64,000 bases of DNA from Diphasiastrum complanatum (Eukaryota; Streptophyta; Lycopodiopsida; Lycopodiales; Lycopodiaceae), in NCBI GenBank assembly GCA_029204225.1, contig CM055107.1:23680178-23744177 (forward strand). The letters are read 5' to 3'. The position numbers were made by a program, and so were the translations under genes. Positions 21,195 to 33,924 of this stretch are shown here, in pieces. The notes under the pieces are model-generated. The model saw only the letters and a list, made by a program, of their open reading frames with translations, searched no databases and had not been told where the DNA came from. Every line of letters starts with the position of its first letter. Positions within the stretch are counted from its first letter, which is position 1.

Positions 21195-22394
21195 AGATTA
21201 ATACTAAACAAGAAACAAGAAACTAGATTCTTAACAGCATTTGACAGTCCAAGAATCAAGAAACACTCATTTCTTGATGCTTAGAATGCCCAAGAACAAT
21301 CAAGAACTGGAAAGTAAGAGAGTATGCAAGATCTACACCACTATTCTAGCCTATTTAGTTTACTTGAATGCTGATTTATACTTATTTAATAAACAAGAAG
21401 TGAATTCTAATCCACAACTAAGCAAGATCCTAGTTAATCCACAATACAAGGAAATCAAGCATGCTCATAGAAACTTCACTCAAGAACATTGCCATGAACA
21501 AGGAGCTTAGAAATCATCAAGAACTCGTGGAGGATCCTCTTAATTTGCTCAAGAGAACTTGACAATACATTCAAAGCTCCCTCACAAGAGAGGGGAGCCC
21601 TTAAATAAGCAAGAAGGCTGCTTGGGTATCATGCGACCACACTTTCTTGTTTTTTGTATCTAGCCAAGGCACTTGACTTGAATAAGCCATTCAATGAGGT
21701 TCTTCTGATTGCCCAAAAAACATTATGCACATATCACTCCACAATAGTCTCTCCGTTGACAAGACATGAATGTTCAGTGGGTTGTGTGTTCCCATCTTTT
21801 GGACTTCGACAAAAGTTGATCTTGCTGGGACATCCCTTGTTCGTATGATTTACGTTTTCAAAATTGAACTTCAGCTGTTCAATCCTTCTGTTATCGTCTT
21901 CACACCATCTCTACAGACTATCAACCACCATTGTTACCATACCATTGCGAGCGCCATCACTAAAACCTTACAACCTAACGTCGCCGACAGAATACATCAT
22001 ATTATGAGTCTTTGCATGCTGAGGGGTAGTGTCACGCGAGCACCCATCACGCTCCCATTACACTATTGAACATCATCAAAAACAACATCACAAAACATTT
22101 GTTTTTCGCCCAGTCCATTACTCACACATATCCACCTTCACAAAATCACCATCCTTGACAAACACCTCCACTTTCTGATATTCCACTTTCCATCCTTCTT
22201 AACCCCACCTCATTATGTGCCCACCTTTTTTTTACATCATATTTCATTTGCCACCCACATTCCACACGGTTCTGTCCAACACAACCCACTTTCACACACT
22301 TTTCATTCCAAACCCTCCATCTTTCACAACCCTTTTTCATACAGCATCATACATCCCTCCCCACACATCTTCCAAGCCCTTCTACACTGCCATT
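21195..22394. other. Spacer between inverted LTR-like copies
   Basis: No gene is recognised. It is AT-rich with AAGAAC-type repeats on the left, and CA/CT-rich (CCACC, TTTCACA) from 22090 on. Short plus ORFs here lack domains. Confidence 0.4.
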
Positions 22395-22620
22395 TTTTCC
22401 TTAGTCTCGACCGAAGCCAGTCCTTCTCGACTGAAACCACTCTTTCCATCTCAACCGAAGCAGGTCCATCCATTTTGACCGACACCGTCTTTCAAATCTC
22501 AACCGACGCCAAACCTTCAAATCTCAACTGACGCCAAACCTTCAAATCTCGACCAACACCAAACCTTCAAATCTCAACCGACGCCCTTAACATTGTTTGC
22601 ACTCTCAACCGACTCAGTTT
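22395..22620. repeat. 27 bp tandem repeat, TCAAATCTCAACCGACGCC
   Basis: Four good tandem units near 22490-22590 of AAACCTTCAAATCTCAACCG, with diverged units (CTCGACCGAAGCC) to the left. It shares its core, in reverse complement, with the array at 20455-20655. Confidence 0.9.
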
Positions 22621-22656
22621 TTTCATAACCTTATTTTTTTTTCCATTTCTCCACCA

Positions 22657-23260
22657 TGTCGTCCAATCCCAGTTGTAGTTCTGATGATCCCGAAGCACGT
22701 AAGCTCTTGTTCTTGATTGATTTCTGATTCATTAGATAGTGGTAGGTCTGCTCCCTGTTCCAAAACGTTGATCCTCTTGAGCTATAGATGGTTACATGGG
22801 TGGGTTCTGCATGTAGCTGAGCATCGAAACTGTGTCTCCCACTGACAGGCTAGGAAATACATGTTGAAATCTGAGTAACGCTTCTGCTTTGTAACTGTTC
22901 TAATAAGAAGAAGAACCATAAAGAACCGTAACTACAGAAGTAAAATAAGTTGTAAACCGTATTCACAGATTCAGAGAATCTGTGAACAGATTCCAATTGG
23001 AGACAAAGTCAGTCAATGCGGGACTAGCACCAAAGTACGAACTAGCCAAGATGGAGTGTAACAAAATGTTGTATCATCTTCAACAACAGGTAGAGATGGC
23101 AGGCGATTCAAATTCATAATTGGTATATTTATAGTAGCACTTCTCCGCTTAAATAGAGCATTGACCATGAATATAGAGGTGGTGCATTTGAAAGTTTTGG
23201 ATCTAGGAAAACATGAAATATTTTTAATCAAGACAAATTCTTCGGCTAATTCAAACACTT
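22657..23260 (+). other. Possible gene start interrupted by an LTR-like insertion
   Basis: ATG 22657 opens MSSNPSCSSDDPEAR directly after the tandem-repeat promoter. At 22708 the 281 bp LTR-like repeat begins. After it a frame continues as IPIGDKVSQCGTSTKV, then after a stop as SSSTTGRDGRRFKFIIG. The post-insertion frame resembles the ORF at 20043-20333. This suggests two paralogous units in opposite orientation. No function can be given. Confidence 0.25.
22708..22988 (-). repeat. 281 bp LTR-like repeat, copy 2 (inverted)
   Basis: Reverse-complement partner of 20914-21194, with the same length, TGTTC/GAACA ends and the same TTCACAGATTC inverted repeat at one end. The two copies differ by scattered substitutions. 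Confidence 0.75.
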
Positions 23261-25009
23261 AGAATGATGTGCATGTTGCCACAAATCCCCTCTACACTTG
23301 TCCAAATTTTCAAAAATGACATTTGGAGAGAAAATTGTATTTGGCTTGCAAACATCTATATTATGTATTTCTTAGGGCAATGGCTCTTGACCAAAATAAC
23401 AACATGTTTGTGCACCAGCCCATACTAAAAAATGTCAAAGTTTTTCAAGCTTTCACTCAAAACATAACATTTTCATGAACTTGCATATGTCCACTGGTAA
23501 AATTGTTAAAATTAATATCAACTTTTACCAATGAACAATTTTTGAAAATTTTTTCATACTTCATTTTTTGCCAATTGTTCATTCAAAAAAACTGAGTATG
23601 AAAATGTTATGTTTACTTGATTGAAATGAAAACTCTAGACATCATTTGGTATTTCTGAGTGTTGATGTAGATGAATTCAAACTGATGTACTTTGTCCCTT
23701 GAACTATCCTTTATATATAACAACAATGCATATATTTTGTATATTTGGTAAGACTCCATTATTATACCTATCATACATAACATGGCAAAATTGTTACTAG
23801 ACGGCAAAGTTTAGCCGAAAAACCACAATAGAAGTTGGGTGCAAAAATGGTGGTGACCTTGGAGGGCCCGAAACTTTAGTCCAACGAGCGTCACAGGTTT
23901 CTACGACTGTTAGGGACCAATGTAGATGAAAAGACTTTGCTAATTTCCAGACCTAGCTTGCTCAAGTTGTTACATCCACATGTTTACATGCAAAATTATG
24001 TTAAAGATGGGATTCCTTGGCTATCAAATGTTCTGATAGCATATTGTTGCATTATTTAGTGTTTTTTATTGCTCTTTTTGAAACTAGAAAGTCTTTTCTA
24101 AGTTGATATGCTTTGGATGTTTAATTATCATATATGTGGGAGCAGGTCAGCATATCAACAAAAATACTTTCCATGGCATTTTTGTGGGTTTTTCTCTTTT
24201 TTGGTCACCTAGTGCATGGGATGGGAAAACTCTAATAGAGAAACTCAACCATGTTTTTTTATTTTTGTTATGTTTTCAATAGGGTTCAAAAATTTCAATT
24301 TTAATGACAAAATTTATGTTTGTTTAGTCTACAAACTTTTTACTTTATTCTGACCCTTCATCTATCTCAAACTATCATCATCATACTTCGGATTTTCAGT
24401 CTTTTGTCATGTTTAGTTCAATGTCTTGATGTAGGTGGCATATTTCTTACATAGGTGCAAAACTCTCTCTCTCAGCTAGCAACTTTCACCTTTGTTAGAT
24501 CTTGAAATTGTTTACTTTGTTCTTTTTTGTAGTCCACCATCTCAAGCTATCTAAATATTCAAGGTGCTTTCAAAAAAACTGTATGTAAGAAAAAAAATTT
24601 AAAAAACCCTACGTAGGAATTTACAACATAAGGTGAAACAAAAATTATAGCTGAGAATGACATTGTTATGATTATGTAGTGTGTGTGTGTGTGTGTGTAC
24701 ATATTGTAGATTCAACCTAGATTGAGCACACTTGAGCTAAATCTTTTTAGCACCTATACCAAAAACTTTAGATTGCCAGGAATTCTTTTTGCAAACCATA
24801 AATGCTTAATTTAAACAGCTTAGATGTCTAAACTCCTAGGTAACTTATCATTCCAAATATTGTAGATGGTGCAATATGCGAAGGCAAAGACAATAGTAAA
24901 AATTTGATATTGCATGTGTTAACCTATGTTGGCTTTAATCACTTAAGCTTAAGACTTACTCAACGACTCCATTATCTTCATATCAGCATTGTCATTGAAC
25001 CAAGAAGAA
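23261..25009. other. Spacer with a (GT)n microsatellite
   Basis: No gene is recognised. A GT microsatellite of about 20 bases lies near 24679-24698. Confidence 0.5.
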
Positions 25010-26295
25010 CGGGCCTCGTACATTGACTCAGGAGCCACTAGACATATGACGTGGACAACAAAAACTGGTTTTGTAGTTTGAAAGAACTAGGCAATGGAAC
25101 GCCAGTCTCACAGGCAAATTGTTAGTATGCAAGATCAGGGGGATAGGCAATGTTTCTATTCAACTACCTGATGCTAAAAGCAAAACTATCAAGAAGGTCA
25201 AGATTGTACTTTACGTCCCAAGTTTAAAAAAAATCTGCTTTCCGCTGGTATCATTATTAATCAAAAGTTGAAAGTAGAATTTGCGCAAGATCGTTTCTTT
25301 GTAAAAGACATGAACTAGAAATTCAAAGTCATTGCGGACGGTACAAGAGAGTCCAAGACAAAATTGTACAAGTTGAATGCTACAATTAAGGGGCAACATG
25401 GACTTATCTCGTCTCATTCCATTGCAAACTGATCTATGGCATAAAAGGCTTGGTCATTTGAACTTGGAAAGCCTCAGTTTGATGAGAAAACTGGAAATGG
25501 TAAAAAGACTACCCATAATGGAAGATCACTTGAAGACAATTTGCGAGTCATGTGTATATGAAAACCAACATCGAGAGAAGTTCAAGCATGTTGGTGTTGT
25601 GAGGGCAAAGAATGTCATGGATTTGATCCACACAGATCTATGCAAACCTATGAGGACAATGTCCATAGTTGGCATCCATAGGTAGGGCATACTATACAAT
25701 GATATTTCTTGCAAAACGTGAATCTACTTTCTAAAGAATAAATCAGATGCTTTTGCATCTTTCAAGAGCTTCAAAGCAATGATCGAAAATCAAACAGGTA
25801 GAAATATCAAGATCCTAAGATCTAACAATGAAGGTGAATACAGATTCAATAATTTTGAAGACTTTTGTGATCAATGTTGAATCAAAAGACAATTCATATA
25901 AGCTCAAACTCTAAAACTCAATGGTGTAACTGATGAGCGCAAGAATCATACGATTGTAGAGAGTGCCAGATCTACGCTTGTTGAGATAAAACCACCAAAG
26001 GGAATTTGGTCAAAAGCATGCAATACCGCAGTCTATCTCCAAAATAGGAGTCCTTGTAGTACCAAATATAACACCTAAAGAGGCTTTCACAAAGAATCAC
26101 TTGTGAATCTTTGGTTGTAAAGCCTTTGTACACATTCCCAAGGAAGATAAGGATAAGCTTTGAAGTGCATCTTCTTAGGATATGATGGTCGTGTGAAAGG
26201 GCTATAGATGCTATGATCCCTTGGAAAGGAAAATGCATATCAATCACAATGTTATCTTTGATGAATCTAAGGTGTACAAAGATGAGGATAGTGAC
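25010..26295 (+). pseudogene. Degraded Ty1/copia fragment (protease to integrase)
   Basis: Plus-strand remains in broken frames. They include the aspartic protease motif YIDSGATRHMT near 25020, the integrase zinc region LWHKRLGHLNLESLSLM and CESCVYENQHRE (25435-25570), a partial integrase core (HTDLCKPM, then an EGEYRFNNFEDFC-like block), and post-core sequence to about 26290. There are many stops and frameshifts. Neither gag, reverse transcriptase nor LTRs are seen. It lies about 0.8 kb downstream of the glucanase gene and converges with it. Confidence 0.8.
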
Positions 26296-27130
26296 AGTTC
26301 CTCTTGAAGATGGACCATTTGTTGATATTCCTGACGCAATCACGTATAAGGTTATATTCATACCTCAATAATCAAAGATCTTCACATTTGCTTGAGCATT
26401 GACTACCACAAAGAGCTGAAACTGTCCTATTTTTTTTTCACCTGGAGGCAAGCTTCATCTTTCTTCCGTAAGTCAAATCCACCTTTGTTTACATGCCAGC
26501 ATACAATGAAGTCCAAAAAGTCAGTATGCCACAATGAGACAGCTGAGATATTGAGATTAAATTACGTCTCACTAAACACGACATTGACAAAAACCTCTAC
26601 ACAATCTAAAAATGAAATACCCTGCCAACATATGGAATTTGATTTTCAAATTTGACCACACAAGCAACTTGCTTTCATTTCTGGCATCATTTCAACTAAA
26701 ACTGGCCAGAAATATACTTCAAAAATATGTGATCATGTTACCTCTAGTTTCCTTCAAAGGATGACAGTCAAACAGCTATACTTGACTTCATTGAGTTCAC
26801 CCAAAAGTATTCCATGCAAACATGTACCATAGTTATGCATGAGTGATTACATAGTCATATTGTGTAAATATAGGATTGACATTTGGACTTCCAAAAAACA
26901 TTTTCAATGGTCCTCATTAATTTGAAACTCTATTTCTTGACAGCCTGATCTATATCAGCTTTCACTATTGGAGTAACTATTCTCTATCAGAAAGTGGCAT
27001 CCTCTTTGTTTATCCTTCAAATAGCATATATTCTGATGATGTTCTCCTGTTTTAAAGATAACGAGCACTGCGAAATGCAGCTTACTTCCTTAAGAAATTC
27101 ATTCCCAAAGAACATATAATCTGGAAATTT
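26296..27130. other. 3' flank of the glucanase gene
   Basis: No gene is recognised. It would contain the glucanase 3' untranslated region and polyadenylation site (minus strand); no unambiguous signal was chosen. Confidence 0.4.
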
Positions 27131-30100
27131 TTATAGAAAAGAGCACAATATAGCTATGAATAATGCAATATAGCCCATTATCAAGCTTTTGGAAAGCGGG
27201 CTGCACAACAAGGAACCAGAAACAATCTGTACTTCAAATCTACAGCCATTAAATGAAGGATCCTTGTTGGTAATCATTGCCAGCCCCTGAAAGTTGCAAC
27301 TCTCAAATTGCTGATTGTTCTGCTGATAGTAGCTATTAAAGGCATAGGAGGCATTGCCCTGAGTACTAAGAAAATTACAAGTGCCTCCATAAGAAAGGGA
27401 CGTACAGTCAGCATAGGTGCATGCATAACCAACATTGCTACCCAATTTTGACGGATCTCCCTTAGGATTAAGAATGCACCATTTTGATTCCAGGTATGTC
27501 ACCCCATGTGCATTGACAAGACTGTTACCAGAACCCCTTCCTGTAAGATCAAGTGGATATTTAGCCTGGCCATCAAAGGTGTAGATGCCCCAATGTCTCT
27601 CAAAGCCTCCAGGTGCTATGCTTTTTTGATCTTCATCAACGAGACTGAAAAGATAGGCTTCAACAGGAACTCCAGGCCGCAGAGGGGTACCCTGACTACT
27701 GAGGATGTGTTGTAGCAGCCCTTGATTAAATCTGCGGGCATTTTGCACATTGGCATTGATGTCACCATCAGTAGGCCAACCAACTTCTCCTACTATTATT
27801 GGCATATTGGAATAACCAGCATCTCTCAAAGCTGCAACAAGAAGGTCATAACTAGCATCAAACACATTTGTATATGTGTTTGAACCATCCAGCACTGGGG
27901 GTGAGTCACCATCAAAAAAGGCAAACTCACGAGGAAAATTTGGGTCTTGATGCAAACTTATGAAAGGGTAAAGGTTGATGGTGAATGGAGCTCCAATTTT
28001 GTCCAAAAAGGATACAATGCTCAACATGAGGCCACGTATGTCAGGCCTAAAAATTCCAAAGGAAGGCAGCGGAGAATTTGGATTAGTTAAAACATCTGCA
28101 TTAAGTGGCACCGTTACCTTGACTTGATTGGCAAGATTTGCTTTTGCAAGTGACTGCTCAACATTCACAAGAGCTGGGTAAGTCACCCCCTCAAAGGTCC
28201 CGTTGTATGAAGTTAAAAAGGGCTCATTACCCACAGCTACATACCTGCAAGAAATGTGCAACTATCCGTAAACAAGTGCTAAGATCAAACAATCATTAAC
28301 AGAATTAGAAGCATGACGACAAAGAAGACTCTGAAAATCATAGCTTTCATGGCTAAAACAGGGGATAATAGCAAGTGAAGAGAAAGAGAACTGAAGTGTG
28401 AGTTAAAAAGAACAGAACATATAATATACTGGGACTATGTGAAATGCACTATCAATGGCATTTATGTTAGGCAACCAGCATTATTTACTATGGCACTAGT
28501 CAGAAGTGATCAAAAGGCAAAAAAATGTGTAATGCAATCACAAAAGATCTCAGAGCATATGAAAAGCCTCGACTACATAAACAAAATGAGAAAATATACT
28601 TCGTTTCTATCATACTCATAGGCAAGCATATATTCAGGACTTTTTGGAATTTCATCAAGATTAGCATAAGCATGGCTTCTTCCAAGGCATTCTCAACGTT
28701 TGAACAGTTGAAAATATGTCCTCACATCTTATCATAGCAAAGCATCAATAGAACAAGACATTTCCCTTGCTGGGTGGGCTACAGTCGAGTCATTATCAAC
28801 ACTAGGGTATTGCTAAGGTCAACAATCTCTCTCCAGTGAATTGTGTATAAAAGGTTTTTTGACTTCTATCTCTGAGAGACGGAAGTCTTACGAATCAGCA
28901 TAACTTACATGACAGGGTCTTCAAGGTCATTTCAGGAGCTAATGAGGATTTACTGCCTGAACGACATGACATGGCACGCACTTGAATCTGAACACAGTAC
29001 TAACAAAATCTGGGAGAAGTTCACAGAATGAGCTTTAATACCAACTCTCTTGAACATTAGATGGCTTCTTCAAGGATGTCATGCATTACAGCTTATAAAA
29101 AGAACTTTGGTTAATCAAATCTGTTAAGAAAAAAACACCATGAGTTATCTGCAATGAGAAGTTCTTTGACCTTATCTGCAAGAGAAGGAAGTCTCATCTT
29201 CAAGGTCATCTAAAGAGCTTATTAGGATATAGTGCCTAAATTGCACTCTCATAAATTTGACCACTGCTAATAAAATCTGAGAGAAGTTTTCAAGATGAGA
29301 TCAAATACAAGCTCCCGAACTTCTGATAGCCTGTTTAAGGATGTCATGCATTAGAAATTTTAAAAAGTGCGCTCAGTTACTCGAATCTATCTTTTCATAA
29401 ACACCATAAGCTGTCTGCAATACAAGTCTTAGAAAGTCATCCTATGCATGAGATAACAGAGTGTCCAAGAAGACTAAAACGAAATGGTTAGGAAAACACG
29501 TTGCAATGAAAAACGAAATGATCACTTCTCTTTTACTAGAAAAACTTCTATAAAGAAAACAGGAAACATAAAAAAACAGACTATGACCTCTTGAGTGATC
29601 TGCTTTTGTTGTTCAGCTTATGAAGTTTTACTAGCATTGATAACAATGAGTAGACAAGAAGCAGTTGCAATCATGAACCACATTAAATTCACAAAAATTT
29701 TGATGGTAACAGCAGTTTGAGATCATGAATCTCAAAATGGGCAAACAAATAGTCTTCCCTATCATCACAGCAAATAGTCACAGAACCAAAACATTCCAGC
29801 CACGCACAGGATATCATATGTTAAACCAGCAGAACCAGACAATACTTTTTTACAACTTAACGAGTTTTGTAATGACTACCTTGACTTCTAATAATCCTTA
29901 AGGGTTCCTGAAAGATTTCAAGTATTTTGCTACAACTTCACATCAAAGGTTGAAAGTTTGCTTTCTCAAGATTGAGCAAAAGATGACAGTATAACTTATT
30001 GCTAAACATGTATTTCAAAGTTTAGGATTAAATTTTGTTATAAAAGCAAATAGCAGTGACTCAAGACATGGACCACACACAATCTTTAGAATTTATCCGG

Positions 30101-31750
30101 ATAATTCGGACATAGCATTTGTGGGCAATGGACTCTATAGGTTTCTATACGGTATATGAGCACAATCAAGCAACTAGCAAGTATACAGCAGTCGTGAATG
30201 TAAGCGAACCAAGCTCATAGAAGGATGTGCTGATAGAACACCAAGAACACAATGTTACTGTTTGAAATTTCCGATAGCTAGGTTTGTTCAATGTCCTGAC
30301 TGCTTTAGGAGCTTCAGATTAAATCATTATACATTCACTATCAACCTAGAAAATACTCTTCAATACATGTATCAGACACCATCAGTCTATCTTTAGTATT
30401 GTTGTAGATAAGCTTAAAAGGGACAATGCAGTTGCTTACACGGTAATTATCAAGAAAGAGTTCAGCCTTTTGATTATCGCTGAGAAAACAAGCAATATTT
30501 TATCGTGTTTCAGGAAATGGTAAAATGCCTGTGGCATGCATTAGTTTTGTCTTCGAGGGCTAAATACCACAACCTGAGAACAGAAAATATAATTTACGAC
30601 GACACTCTTCTGCCGTATACCTCCAGAAACAAATAACAAGCAGATTGATGCTTAGATGCTGCTGGATGCAATATTTTAAAGTCAGAGGGTCCTCAGTGCT
30701 TCCAAGATGTTGGCATTCAACACAGCAGCTGGACCTCTGCTGAGAAATCCTGATTAACAACTTACTAGACACTCGTAAAAGAGTTTGCGATTCATCTAAG
30801 TGAAAGCTGCTGATCACTCACAAAGGAAAGTGCATTTGGCATTCAAGTTTCAAGGGCTTGTGTTAAAACTGGCTCACGAACATGAATCTTTTTGCTCCTA
30901 ACTCACACTAACATATATACATTGCGCCTAACCTGTTATTCTCTGCCATAGTGTTTTATTTTTTCCTGATCGGAGTCACCAAATCAGCCAACCAAAACTG
31001 CAACTATTACCTTTGGAAGTTCTACACTACCATGGTATGCAGTTGGGTAAACTAGCAAACCTTTTCTTCTCATTGCAACGGTAGGCTGTGGGGATCAAGG
31101 AGATGTCTAAATCTGAAAGCTGAGGTGAAAAGTGTCCGAGATTTTCAACTCTAAGAGCAGTGAGATAGCAAGGCACAATGTTGCCCATCCATCAAATATT
31201 TGCATTCGAATGAGCTGATATGATTTTCAAAAAAAAGGCAAAGTACTCTGCAGATGCCGAAAACGCCTAGAGAAGTCCTTTCCTTCAATGCGAACAAAAG
31301 TGAAGCAGAAGACATGGTTGATGGGGAGCAGTCCAAACAGGAGCCGTACATGTAGTGCGGTGCAGAAGAAACTCAAGAAATACCACCATACTTGATGTTG
31401 ACGCCGTGTTTGGAGAGGTAGCCTGAAACATTTTGATGAACCCAGTCGTCTGCAGCTTTGGAGCTCGTGGCTAGCATCCGCAGCATATCGTTCGGGATTC
31501 CTACCATGACCTCGATGTTAGATCCAGCTAGAGCAGAAAGAACACTCGGATTTGCATCAAAAAGCTTTACTTTTGTGATTCCAATGTCCTGCAGCATCTG
31601 AACAACATTCTTGGACGGCATCATGTGAGACATCTGAGTTCCCCAATTCACCCCTAATCCCTCCACCGATTTGAGAAGGAAAACTAACATCACTATACCT
31701 GTCCAGCTCCTGTGCCTTGATTCTACACAGGAAATAGTCGTCTTTGCCAT
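27131..31750 (-). CDS. GPI-anchored glucan endo-1,3-beta-glucosidase (GH17 + X8)
   Basis: The enzyme hydrolyses beta-1,3-glucan (callose) at the outer cell surface and wall. Two exons: 31750-31392 and 28244-27131, joined in phase across a 3147 bp GT-AG intron (donor AA|GTATGG, acceptor TTGCAG|G), giving about 490 residues. I start at ATG 31750 (MAKTTIS), which places a signal peptide before GVNWGT, the usual mature N-terminus; an upstream TTG is unlikely. GH17 catalytic residues are visible: the acid/base Glu in VAVGNEPF (about residue 127) and the nucleophile in GEVGWPTDG (about 273). An X8/CBM43 domain with conserved Cys runs from KWCILNP (about 374) to FNGCRFEV, then a hydrophobic tail suits a GPI anchor. 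It closely resembles the glucan endo-1,3-beta-glucosidase 8 type of Arabidopsis. No defect is seen; it is the one intact host gene. Confidence 0.93.
28830..29440. repeat. Tandem duplication inside the glucanase intron
   Basis: Two diverged copies of about 290 bp (about 28850-29155 and 29160-29440) share blocks in the same order: CTTCAAGGTCAT, AAATCTG(G/A)GAGAAGTT, AAGGATGTCATGCATTA and AACACCAT. They are noncoding. Confidence 0.75.
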
Positions 31751-33890
31751 ACTAAATCGCACTTTTGAGCTCAAGAACGACTACTACTTCCCAATCAAGT
31801 CAATACATAGAGCGATTAGTCAAAAGAAGCAAGAGGAAAAAGAGATTAATGACTGCACCCATGTTTTGAAATGCCTACAATATGAGCTTCAACTTCCGAC
31901 AAACGAGTTATAACCCAGATAGAACTTACTCAGCTCGCTCTAAACATGAAATGAGAAGAGAAGAAGCCCAAAAGAGCTAAAAGTCAGCTCAGATGGAAGA
32001 TGAAGAAAGAGAAACTAGAGCAGCATATGAGACGATCCACATGTTGCATTGCAGCATCTCAGAGATTCCTAAGATTGCAATCCCAGAAAAGCCAACAACA
32101 TACAGACACCGAGTCCTCCAAGAGGTCCCAAGATTTGAAATTTATGGGTTGAGACTGTTTTCCTTGTCATTCTGGTGACAGAGCTCACTCTCAGGGCTGT
32201 TTGCAACTTTGCAGACATGGGTAGTGTACCTAGCCACCAGCCAGGTTCAAAATCTGTATGAAATTAGAGTAATTGTTTAGAACTTTTGGTTGTGTGAGGA
32301 GGATTTGTTTGTCTTGCACAGGTGATTTACTAGGAAGTGAAGAATGTACTGAAGGTTTGTTTCTATTGGCTGAGACAGTACACTTTTTTTTTGAATTTCC
32401 ACACAGGAAGCAACACTTTCAAGGAGCTGTTGCATTGAAAGGTACAGTTTAAGTCATTCTTTTACCACCTTTGAATTTATCAATTCCCTCAACGCCCATC
32501 AATGTCATTATCGTTTTTTACAAATACCTCAAAGATATATATGCACCATGGAGGGTGAGAGGCTACCAGCTAGAGCTTTCACTTTGGCACTTTAGCTTCC
32601 TCATGACAGTCTACATATTGAGCAAATGTTTTTGTTACACCTAGTACAATGTACAAAGTCATTAGTGTACAATGTCTACATGGCTAAAGCCTAACACCAT
32701 TGTTCTATTGTTGCCCCAGTATCACAATTTTAAAGCTAGGTCTAGGAGTTGAAAGATTCGCTATTATCTGTTACCAGTTTGTTCCCAGGTAATACAATTT
32801 TCGGTGTATTTCTTATACCACATGGTATGTAAGTTGCAAAATGGTTTAAATTGAAATGTTATAAGCAAAGGTAATACCATGCAATTATCAACCCAAGCAT
32901 GAATATGTACAAATTGTTGAAAGGTGACACTTCGTTTTCAAATTAGCATGCAATCACTTTTGAAAAGCCCACCCATACTTACTTACTAGCCACCATTGCA
33001 ACTTGTAACTTGGGCACCATGAATAAAATGTCCTAAACATTTAGATATTCATTACCAAGCAAGATTTGTTACGGGCAAAACGCATTATTTACCCCTGGCC
33101 CAAGTGTCGGTGTGAGTTTTGTTTCAATCAAAACCATCCCTAGTCATGTATTGACCCAATTGACAAAGCTAATTGGGGTTTTTTTTTTTTTTTTTTGGGG
33201 GTGGGGGGCTTTGGGTTCTCAACATTACATTTAGCCATGCCATTTCCTTGATTCCTCATACCCAAGTTGATATCAATCATGCAAATATATACTTGCCCGA
33301 CATGGGTTTACACTCAAGATAATAATAACCATACAAGGGCTTAAGGTGTCCCTTTCCAAGTGTGTGATGGATTCAAGCTTGGCATTTTAGTGTCACACAA
33401 AGTGCTCTTATCTAGCTAAGCTACCACAGGTAACATTCACCAAAATATGGACTTTTAGGTCCACCTAACTTACCAAAATTAGGTCCACATACATACCTTC
33501 TATGTTAGAATTATGCAAACAAGGGAGTCATGTAAGTACCTCGCTATTGCAAACCAGCCAAACTCCTCACACTTCTTTGTGTAGCAAAGTTGTCATGGCT
33601 ACATACAACACATACATATCTCCCCTCTCAAACCAAGTTATTCAACATGCCTTTAGGTATATATGTGTTGGAAAACCAATTGACACACAGTTATACTAAT
33701 GGATGCAAATTCACTACAAAATTAGGTGGGCCAAATGTCATGGAAGATCCCACCGGTCTCCCCCTCTTGTAGTACAAGAGTAAGTTGCTCCCAATGGTCA
33801 ACATGGTTCGTCGACCGGTAGTTGCAAAGAGATTGTTGAGAGGGCCTAGTAGCAAATTGACTAATAATAACATGTTTTTTGATATATAAT

Positions 33891-33924
<34 letters not shown>

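Noticed and set aside
21770-22069. Histone-like reading of the ORF ending in SVTRAPITLPLHY
   Set aside because: Checked because of the H3 and possible H2A; no convincing match to H2B or H4.
31993-32178. Plus ORF upstream of the glucanase
   Set aside because: Short, no domain, overlaps the likely promoter region.
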